From the NCBI GenBank assembly GCA_019188255.1, contig JAETXT010000009.1, forward strand, positions 124,001 through 188,000: DNA of 64,000 nt, read 5' to 3'. Every line of letters starts with the position of its first letter. Positions within the stretch are counted from its first letter, which is position 1. Below are positions 55,855 to 64,000 of this stretch, one piece after another. The translations under genes and the position numbers were made by a program. The DNA is from Verticillium longisporum. Its lineage: Eukaryota; Ascomycota; Sordariomycetes; Glomerellales; Plectosphaerellaceae. The notes under the pieces are model-generated. The model saw nothing but the letters and a program-made list of their open reading frames with translations, did no database searches and had not been told where the DNA came from.

Positions 55855-57100
55855 ATGCCTGCAGACGCGACAAATATGTCTGCCGCTACAAAGGAAACCC
55901 TCGCTCGCGTGCAGCGCATGATTCCACCGATGCTGGATCACTTCCACAAGGGTATGCTTTGCCTCTTTCGCAAGACCAATCTCATCGGCACTGACGGTGG
56001 ACATGGACAGGACAGCTCGGGCGCGTCGGCGTCCTGGGAGGCAGCGAAGACTATACTGGCGCGCCGTACTTCTCGGCCATGGCCAGCGCTCGCTTAGGAT
56101 GTGATATGGTGCCTTCCTCTTTCTTGCCTACTGGCTCTACATCTCGATCACCTGTCGGCTAACCCCGCGACAGTCTCACGTCATTTGCACACCGGCCGCC
56201 GCCGCCGTCATCAAGACCTACTCGCCCAACCTCATGGTTCATCCGTTGATGCGCCAGTCGCCCGCCGCATCCGCAGACACGCGCTCCTCGACTGACACCA
56301 GCAAGAAGAACGCCGAGACGGACCCAGAACGGATTGCTTCAAGCGTCGCCGACATGTTGCCTCGACTCCACGTGCTCGTCATCGGACCAGGCCTCGGCCG
56401 CGATCCGCTGATGCAGGCAACAGTGGCACGAGTTGTGCGAGCCGCGCGCGAGCGGGACATTCCCATCATCCTGGATGCTGACGCGCTTCTGGTAGTGCAA
56501 AAGGATCCTGGCCTCGTGCGTGGTTATGCGAAGGCAGTGCTGACGCCCAACGTAGTTGAGTTCTCACGGCTGTGTAAAGCACTCGGTGTCGATGAGGACA
56601 AAGTCACGTCTGAAGGCGGCGAGACTGGCAAGGTGGAGGCTCTGGCCCGGGAACTTGATGGCGTGACCATCATCCAGAAGGGAGGCAACGATTATATCTC
56701 GAACGGCAAGACAACGCTTGTCGTTGATCTCCAGGGTGGCAAGAAGCGCAGTGGCGGACAAGGCGATACACTAACGGGGGCTATCGCTACGTTCCTGGGG
56801 TGGAGGCACGCATATCTTGAAGGCCTTTGGGATCGAGGTGATGCTACACTAGCTGAAGACGAGCTGGTCGGACTTGCAGCATTTGGGGGAAGTGCAATCA
56901 CCAGAGTACGTGCCGCTTTCACTCGAAGCCCGAGCACGGAAAAGATTGTCAAACTGACTCTTCCTTAGGAATGCTCGCGACGAGCCTTTGCAAAGAAGGG
57001 ACGGAGCCTACAGGCGAGCGATCTTACCGACGAAGTCCACAACGCTTTTATGTACTTGTTTGGTGACGTCGATGGTGACGCGGAGACCTCCAAGCTATGA
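55855..57100 (+). CDS. NNR2: ATP-dependent (S)-NAD(P)H-hydrate dehydratase
   Basis: This repair enzyme restores NADH and NADPH from their hydrated forms using ATP (yeast YKL151C, human NAXD). Exons 55855-55951, 56011-56108, 56174-56905 and 56969-57100 give 352 aa. Ribokinase-like landmarks are [65 protein letters not shown] and [18 protein letters not shown], where the Asp of GQGD is the expected catalytic residue. Introns are 59, 65 and 63 nt, and the last joins SAITR to [13 protein letters not shown]. An earlier Met choice is not needed; a Met seven codons in is the only real alternative. The C-terminus ends DGDAETSKL. All splice phases agree. Confidence 0.92.
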
Positions 57101-57440
57101 TAGTACTGCAGTATCGGCTGAACATGGGCGTTTTGCGAGCATCGAACGCACACACGGCGGATATGATAGATGCGCATCTCAGGTAGCATTCAAGAAATAC
57201 TCGACGTCTTGGGAATGAAAAGCAAAGAGACTCAATGGTCGCAATATTGAGATGGTAGTAAGGTGATTGCAAAGTAGTAGCTGCCAGCTAATCTTGGTTA
57301 TATCTACATCTTGTCCACATGTTGTGCGGCTCTCTGGGTATGATAATTGGCCTTTCCAGATATGAAAGACGTGCATCTGGCTTCAATCTATCACATTGCC
57401 ACCGCCCGACGTTCATCCAACACCTGCTCTACTAATACCA
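57101..57440. other. Convergent spacer, NNR2 and NmrA-like gene
   Basis: A 340-bp AT-leaning spacer between two 3' ends. Nothing else is seen. Confidence 0.5.
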
Positions 57441-58352
57441 TCACTCCAGCTCGGCGCCTTTCTTCCACTGACTGGATTCCCGAAGCCACATCTTGAACGT
57501 CTGCAACCTCGGCTCCTGCTCTCGCAAACTCGCTAAATCCGCCGCGTAGCCGGCTGTCCTGAACCACGCAAAGCTCTTCTCCGCATCCTTCACCCACCAC
57601 AGCACCGGCCACGCGAGCACAGAATATGTCAGTGGCAACTCCTCGCCAACCGTCTCCCGAAACACCTCTTGCAGCTCATCGAAACTGATCTCGTCCCCAG
57701 CCAGCGCGACCGCTTTACCTGCCCAGGCGTCAGGCTCCATCAGCGCCCTGGCGGCAAACACTCCAATGTCTCGCGTGCTGACGAGTTGAATCCGTCGATC
57801 GGCCGGCATTCCCTCTCGCCATAGCGTCGCCATGAAAGCCCCGAAGAAGCCAGGGTTGTACGTGTCCATGAACCCCGTGGGACGGAGGATAGTCCACCTT
57901 GTGCCGGCATCGTCACACGCCTCGCGGAGTCGCAGCTCGATGCGGTGCTTGGCCGCAAAGTGAGGAACGTCGGTCGGTGTCGACCAGCTTGCTATATCGC
58001 CGCCGCGGTCGACACTCGTGAAGACGATGTGGTCTACGTTTGTGTCGGCTGCGACGGCTGCCTCGATCAAAGGCAGGGCTTGCCCCTCGTCGTTGGGCGG
58101 GGTGGTGACGAGGAAGACGCTGGAAATGATTGGATGGGCAGCGAAGATTGGACCCGGCTCCTGCGTATCGCCCTGCACGAGGATTATGCTTGGAAATTCT
58201 GACTTGAGAGCCTGGGCCTTGGCTGATGTTGTCGACCTCGTGAGGGCGAGAATGCGCTGAGGGGGGTTTGACGGGGCTGATGCGAAGAGAGCTTCAATGA
58301 CTGATTTGCCCTGGTTGCCAGTGGCACCAACGATGAGGATATCATGGGACAT
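57441..58352 (-). CDS. NmrA-like NAD(P)-binding protein
   Basis: A single-exon 303-aa frame begins MSHDILIVGATGNQGKSVIE at ATG 58352; two codons upstream is a TTG, so I start here. The GxxGxxG loop (Gly9, Gly12, Gly15) and the following strand define a Rossmann fold of the atypical SDR, NmrA/HSCARG group. RILALTRSTTSAKA supplies an Arg after the second strand, a common NADP preference mark. VFLVTTPP, HIVFTSVDRGG, HRIELRLREACDDAGTRWTI and LRPTGFMDTYNPGFF are typical of the family. The usual YxxxK catalytic pair is not obvious, which suits a redox-sensing or regulatory member more than an enzyme, but activity cannot be excluded. Confidence 0.82.
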   Translation of the reverse strand: MSHDILIVGATGNQGKSVIEALFASAPSNPPQRILALTRSTTSAKAQALKSEFPSIILVQGDTQEPGPIFAAHPIISSVFLVTTPPNDEGQALPLIEAAVAADTNVDHIVFTSVDRGGDIASWSTPTDVPHFAAKHRIELRLREACDDAGTRWTILRPTGFMDTYNPGFFGAFMATLWREGMPADRRIQLVSTRDIGVFAARALMEPDAWAGKAVALAGDEISFDELQEVFRETVGEELPLTYSVLAWPVLWWVKDAEKSFAWFRTAGYAADLASLREQEPRLQTFKMWLRESSQWKKGAELE

Positions 58353-61300
58353 GTTCAAGATGAATTTTTATGTAAGTGAAGGTTTTACCAAGTGGTAGAT
58401 CTCTTTCTTCGCGAATTCCATTCATGGCTGACCTTCCTCCATATGTAGTAGGGTTTCGGAGACTTCTTCTGCCTGCGGCGACTTTTGCCCCAACAGCGAG
58501 TTTGCAGAAGTATGATGGAGAGCAAACAGAGGCCCAACGTCTAAATTTGGAATCGAAACACCGACTTGGTGATTCTTCAATGTCGCATGAAATTGGCGTC
58601 AATGCTGCGATAGGCGAAGACCTCATCATACACCATTTGTATATTTGGTTCTCAATGCTAGCCGTCACTACACCTGTGCCATGGCAGTCGCTAATGACGT
58701 TGAGACAAACGAACGCAGTTGCAATACTATAGCAATATGATGCTGCAAGATTGAGCGAAGATACGATTGATCATCGCGTTGTTGTCCTCGAGATGCTGCA
58801 GTCTTCCAGCCAGGTCAATGCCCGTCTCTTATCTTAAGACCTTTCCACGACACAGGACGTATAACTAGCTTCCTTGCCCATGTTGGTAAGAGAGACGAAA
58901 CGCAAATGTAGACAAGAAAACATCATCCTGCTCTACCATTTGGACCTCAGCTCGGTTAGTGCGTTTGCCGTTCCTGGTACGGTTTGCCGAACCGAAACGA
59001 ACGCGAGGTAGCTGCAGCCGAGTTGATGAGGCTTACAAATTGGGCCATGCCTCCTGAGGACTTCTCATGAGGAGCCGCCCGTGTTCTGACGATACCTGGT
59101 CGCATCAATGATGCACATGAGCTCCTAAGATACTGGCACGAGTCTCGAGCTTACTACGGCCGGGATGACATGCGGCGAGTTCATTCTTCTTCTCCTGAGC
59201 CCCTGAACGAAGCAAAGCAGGCTTAGATGAAATCTCGCAGGGCTTAACCCGCTATTGAGTGCTCTCGAAGTGAGCATGGCGTGTCGGAAGCTCCAACGGT
59301 GTAATTGTTCGGCTGCCAGCAGAGCTTGACTGTTTCGTATGCTCCAACCAGTGGCCACATGCACCCACACGCCAACATGTAGAAGAAATAGAGCGCCTCT
59401 GTGACTAGCGAGTGTGCCATTCATTGCTCGCTCTGAGACCGGGTTGGACCTCTTTGGAACGACCCTTGACGTATCCCGCCACGACAGGCACATCGTTGTG
59501 GCCACCCACCAACTGATGTCATCTCCACCACTTTTGATCATCCCCTACCAAAGAAACACAAGGCAAGACACTCCTCCGCCGAAGGGGGCCGCACAAGCTC
59601 CCGGCAAGGAGCGGACACTGGTGTCGAAACAGGAGATCTCGTATTGAGGTGGGCGGATCCAGGAGCAACAATCATGGCAAAGCTTGCAATGCACACCCAG
59701 CCCCCCAAAAACAAGCACCATGACGATTGCCAGCAAGGTTGCGGCTGGTTTTGAGATCAACGGCGTAAAGCAACGCCTGTGTGCCGCTCACACACCTACT
59801 GCTTCTCCGACCATCCACCTGATGTTGAAAAGGCTCAACTGGGTGGTCTATCCAGTTGTCAAGCTACAGCCACTGCGCTGACGGGTGCATCCTATTCCGT
59901 TACTATTGATGCTCGCTTGGAAACACGCCACTGATCGGACGCGGGCGAGACGTCCGAGACGACATGGCCCTGTCTCCTGACTGTAAACGCGCGAATGAAG
60001 GGCTTCAAAGGCTGACAAGGCCGCTTCAGGAAGCTCGAAGAAACAAATTGGTGCATCATAATCTACTGGCTCTCATGTTGGCTCGGTGGCTGAGACGGGG
60101 GCAAATGAAGGACCGCAGAAGCAATGGTAACCACAGCACCTCTTGGTCCCCATCCAGGCCCTTCCCTGACCTTGCTCAGTCTTCATCGGCTTTTCACAAA
60201 CACCTTGTACTTGGAGAATCATACGTTATTCACGGCGAAACAGAGGCTTGCTCCTGATGGCTGATCGCGTGAAAGCCCTGTCGCCATGTGGTGAGAAATA
60301 TGTCGACTCGGGGACCGCAACGTGGAGGATACCCACTACAAGGACGACAGAAGAAAGGCAGCCCGGTGCTGTCGTATTCTCTTTTTCCGAGTCTATTCAG
60401 TTTTGATCGCTAGAGAAGCCGGATTCTGAGACGAGACGATACGATACCCGTGATCAGTGAAAAGGGGCAGCACAAAAGCGAGAGATCGAAACTCGGTGGC
60501 GGACGCAGCAGCCAGTAATGACCAAGCAGAAGCGAACGAGACCGAAATAATAGATTCGAACAAGGACAGTGCCACCTCTGCACGTTTAGTCGATGACCAC
60601 AGTCCCACCACCGCTTGGGATCACAAGTCCGACGTCAGGGACTGCCAGATGCAGGCACCCGATGGGAGGCTACTCGACCCAGACGCCGCCCGGAACTTCG
60701 GTGCTCTCGCGTAGCCTGATTGCTGCCGCTAACGGAGCTTAGGATCTTTTCATCCGCGATCCTGCACTCGCAAATCAAGACCATGCAAGGGCGTCGGCAT
60801 CTGCGCCAAGACCTTCACTATTCGTGGGGATTGAACGCAAGGAGCACCGACTCCACGCACTTGAAAGATTGGCGTCGCTGCTCAGTCTCGAAGTGCACAG
60901 TGAAGAAAATGTTGCGGCGCTGAGACATGGGATAATGCTTCTAATGGTGCAAATCAAGCCGTAGAAGACGTCAACAACGTGGATGCGGTAGTCTCAAGTC
61001 AAACATGGGGGTCACGACGAACCTCCCGACGAACGGCGCGATACATGGACAGCATGATCAAAATCATGTTGCGCCTGGGGCGGTTCGTGTGATTTCACTC
61101 AAAATGCGCCTAACTCGCTTTCCGAGTACATGGCATGGCGGTTGAGCGACGTCGGATGGCGACATTGCTGCGTCGCGCCGGCGTGGGACAAGTTCCCGTC
61201 TCGTCCTGATGCGGTATGGCAATCCATCGCAAGATATCTCTGGCTGTGGAGATGCTATCTCCTCAAGTCTACGTGAAACTGGCTTGGGCAGTATCACAAG

Positions 61301-64000
61301 AGGGGAACTCGCGACTGCAGACGCAATGGGTATCACGACTGCGCCCCTCTCCAGTGTCCTGGCAGTTTGACTCCACCATGAGTCTGCGAGAGCGAACTGT
61401 CGACATGCAAGACAGGACCCCCATCACGGCGGCGGTTCAGTTGATTGTTTGATGCGTCGGGTGACTGGTTGCTGGGTTCGTGCTTAGTGCATACCATGCC
61501 ATCAGGGAATGTACCAAAAAGCAACCCACATGTTGATACTCATCTGCTGCTGGTCTGTTTTCTTCCTTCCTGTACTTGGTCGGGACACGACACACCTCAA
61601 TCAAAGGATGCTCAACTTTGCTCAAGGATCAGCCGATCGTAACCATGCGCGTCTATCGTCGATGTAACACTGCAGGATCTCACGGTAGATCCGGCAGCAT
61701 CGACTGTTATGGCGCGTCTTGCGATACCACCCCCCCCAACATTTCAGGCTCGTATACTCTACACCGTAGTCGCGGGGGTGATAAGTGACGAAACTCAGGA
61801 TTTAGTCGGTTCAAATGACAAAACGACCAGGGGTCCTGTCGAGTCATGCTTCACGCCATCCATGTTGGTGAGGGATGAGGACCGCTGGCAGATAGACATT
61901 GCTTTTTTTGACATGACGCGAGTGGGTGGGTGTTCGGCGGAGTGATCGGAGGTCAGTGGCTGGCCAGGTTGCTGGGGTACCGGGACCGATACCAGCAACC
62001 CCGCGTGCCGGGCCCTGGCAGCACCGCGAGGCCCAAGCTCTGGGGGGCCTGTGGCCCGAACGGGTTGAAAATGTGACCGATGAGTAAGAAGTGCTGCATG
62101 TGCAGATATCGCGCATCAACTCGATGCGTCTGATATCCACCGAAACGAACGCTGACCGCATTTACGTTGACAGGGCCGCTGTCGACTCGACAGCCATTTC
62201 AGGACGTAAGCTAAGTGGCGCAGGCCGCAACGAGAGGTCGTGCGTTTGGCCTTGGACGAGCATCGAGTGCGCACTGGCTAGGCTCGGGTTCGGCCTCGTG
62301 CTATTCTCGCGATGTCCGCCTGGCGTGAGACATGACGCAAGGAGAAACTAGGCCAGTCTACTGGCGAGGGCGAATTGAAATGCGAAGGGGTCACAGATAG
62401 TTTTGCTCCCAAGGTCCTTGGGTGACCGACAGGGAGAAGAAAACAAGGCGCACCTGTTGCTTTCTACGACGTTTCCAGAGTTTTCCAGCACTAACACTTG
62501 CTTTTTCAACCGTCCAAGCAGCTGATCAGGAGGCGAATTGACATGCATCGTTGGCTCCAACAGAGGCAGAGGATTCTTCGCCGGTAAGCAATGCCCGCTT
62601 CCGCGATTGGAGGCCAAGGCCGTGGAACTGAAAAGCGAGCTGGAAGAAGTCGTGTTGTCCAGCCCGCAGAAGGTCGGCTCGCCGCCACGCAGAAGTCTGG
62701 CTCGGGGAACTGGAAGTGAAGTGAAGGCATGGCCCGCCCAATGTCGCATCGACGATTGTCGCAGGTCGTTCATGCCAATGTTCACAGGCACCGCACTGGG
62801 CCGATATAGGGTTTGACGATGTGATCAACGAACTGTGGCCAACACGAAGAAGGCTCTGCGACGTGTCGAATCGTCGTGGTGAACTTTAGTATCGGAAGAA
62901 CGCCAGGGTTATTCTGCGCGGACGGACGTTGGTTTCGGGCTCTGGCCAGCCAGAGGGAAGACCAGGCCCGCAAATTGGTGGAGAAGCAATAGGCCGTGCG
63001 CTGATAACTGCATCATGATCCCTGACAGAGTAGTGTATGCTCCTACAGTAGGTCTAGGCGACCTCAAAGTGTTTCTTGGAGCACGATAATGGTGGCCATT
63101 CCTTTTCCCTATACTCGCTGCGCGCCAGGTTTACACATCCCCCCCCCCTCCTAAAGACCCGAATGGGTTCGGAGCTCTGAGTCGTGGCAAGTAATCAATG
63201 GCTGCGGACAGGTTCTGGATCTAGCTGCAGTAGGCCAGCAATAGACGGAGGCGCTTCAGCTACTGTCTGAGACTGGTGTCGAGGCAGTCTCTCCAACTGA
63301 CGCATCGAGGGAGAAGGGATTGGGTGGCGGCACCAACCAGCGTCGCACAGTGCTCCTGGAGACTGGGAGAAAGCAGAACGATGTGATACAGACCATGTTG
63401 AGGCCCTCGTTTGCATTGTCTGCGCCGCCCGTCCAGCCCGCCCGTCCAGCCCGCCCGTCGTAGGGCGCCGCCAACCAGGCCAGGGCACGACTGACCAGGC
63501 CTACTAACAAGGCGAGAGCATTGTGGATGGCAGAATTGCGTGGAGGTCAGGGTTTTGCGTGATAATAGTGCTGACATGGCAGGGCCTCCCCTACCCGCCA
63601 GGTGATGGTGTATGACAGACATGTGGTTCTCTGTCTGTGCTCGCGGAGCAAAGGTGAAGATCAGCCAGGGAAAGGGAGCAATTCCACCACGCTCCTCAAC
63701 TCGATCGACGAGACAGCAATGGTAACTCAGGTATCCCGAACCAACCATCGAAGGAAGCCCCGGAGAGCGAGGGAGGGGATCGAGTGTCGAGTCTGCTCGA
63801 ACGCGGCAGGGTATCCGATGATCCCAGAGAACTGTATATCCTGCGAGGATCAGGAGTGGAGGGAAGGGTCTTGCGTGTGTTCGCTCGTCATGGCCCCCGG
63901 ATTCTGTAACTTGTCATATTTGCAGCAGCTCAAGGTCGAAAATGCTGGTTGTAAACGATAGAGGAAAAAGGAAGCAGACTGTGAAGTAGAGGGCCCAGTG
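58353..64000. other. 5.6-kb stretch without a supportable gene
   Basis: Beyond the NmrA-like promoter I found only short, overlapping frames with no domain, splice partner or ATG worth trusting. It includes a 13-bp tandem repeat near 63.43 kb and a small Cys-rich frame at 59545-59721 (see findings). It continues past the right edge. Confidence 0.45.
63425..63459. repeat. 13-bp tandem repeat, about 2.5 copies
   Basis: The unit GCCCGTCCAGCCC recurs with period 13 (the GTCC core at 63431 and 63444, partial copy from 63457). The tract is GC-rich and non-coding. Confidence 0.75.

Noticed and set aside
1..64000. Secondary-metabolite cluster, defence system or CRISPR array
   Set aside because: No synthase, transporter-regulator set, nuclease module or spaced repeats were found; gene content is mainly housekeeping.

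Overview
This window looks like nuclear DNA of a filamentous ascomycete (Pezizomycotina; probably Sordariomycetes, by inference). The reasons are short GT-AG introns (mostly 50-80 nt) with CTAAC/CTGAC-like branch points, single genes rather than operons, several fungal-type housekeeping proteins, and long unannotatable spacers. No mobile element, CRISPR array, rRNA or tRNA gene was recognised.

Layout. 0-9.5 kb: UTP20 (minus, runs off the left edge) is divergent from DRN1 (plus) across a promoter with a CCAAT box. 11.6-13.5 kb: CDC25 mitotic phosphatase (minus). 13.5-22.8 kb: a 9.3-kb stretch with no gene I can support, ending in an AT-rich island. 22.8-24.0 kb: a predicted cell-surface protein with a C-terminal membrane helix (minus). 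24.8-28.0 kb: POL5 (plus). 28.3-29.7 kb: an unknown Cys-rich, Arg-rich protein (minus). 31.0-32.4 kb: ERJ5, an ER J-protein (plus). 33.6-34.6 kb: an unknown Gln-rich protein (minus). 36.8-37.8 kb: proteasome alpha-7, PRE10 (plus). 38.5-43.3 kb: pyruvate carboxylase (minus, 11 exons). 47.3-48.0 kb: mitochondrial pyruvate carrier MPC1 (minus). 49.4-50.3 kb: SmB (minus), divergent from ribosomal protein L11 at 50.8-51.4 kb (plus). 53.1-55.3 kb: ATP synthase alpha (plus). 55.9-57.1 kb: NAD(P)HX dehydratase (plus). 57.4-58.4 kb: an NmrA-like protein (minus). 58.4-64 kb: no gene supported.

How the genes relate. There is no pathway cluster. Two loose themes appear: ribosome and RNA biology (UTP20, POL5, RPL11, SmB, DRN1), and pyruvate/mitochondrial energy metabolism (PYC, MPC1, ATP1, NAD(P)HX repair). 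PYC and MPC1 draw on the same cytosolic pyruvate pool and are adjacent genes.

Two results stand out. First, pyruvate carboxylase contains three microexons (5, 8 and 12 nt), SmB has one of 9 nt, and PRE10 has a coding exon consisting only of ATG; each is required by the protein frame. Second, several conserved genes carry apparent lesions: about five frameshifts in UTP20, an in-frame TGA and a frameshift in CDC25, two frameshifts in the surface protein, and a missing AG acceptor in ATP1. Nearly all can be read as losses of 1-2 bases, while eight neighbouring genes are intact, so local sequence error is the leading explanation. I found no convincing undescribed system.
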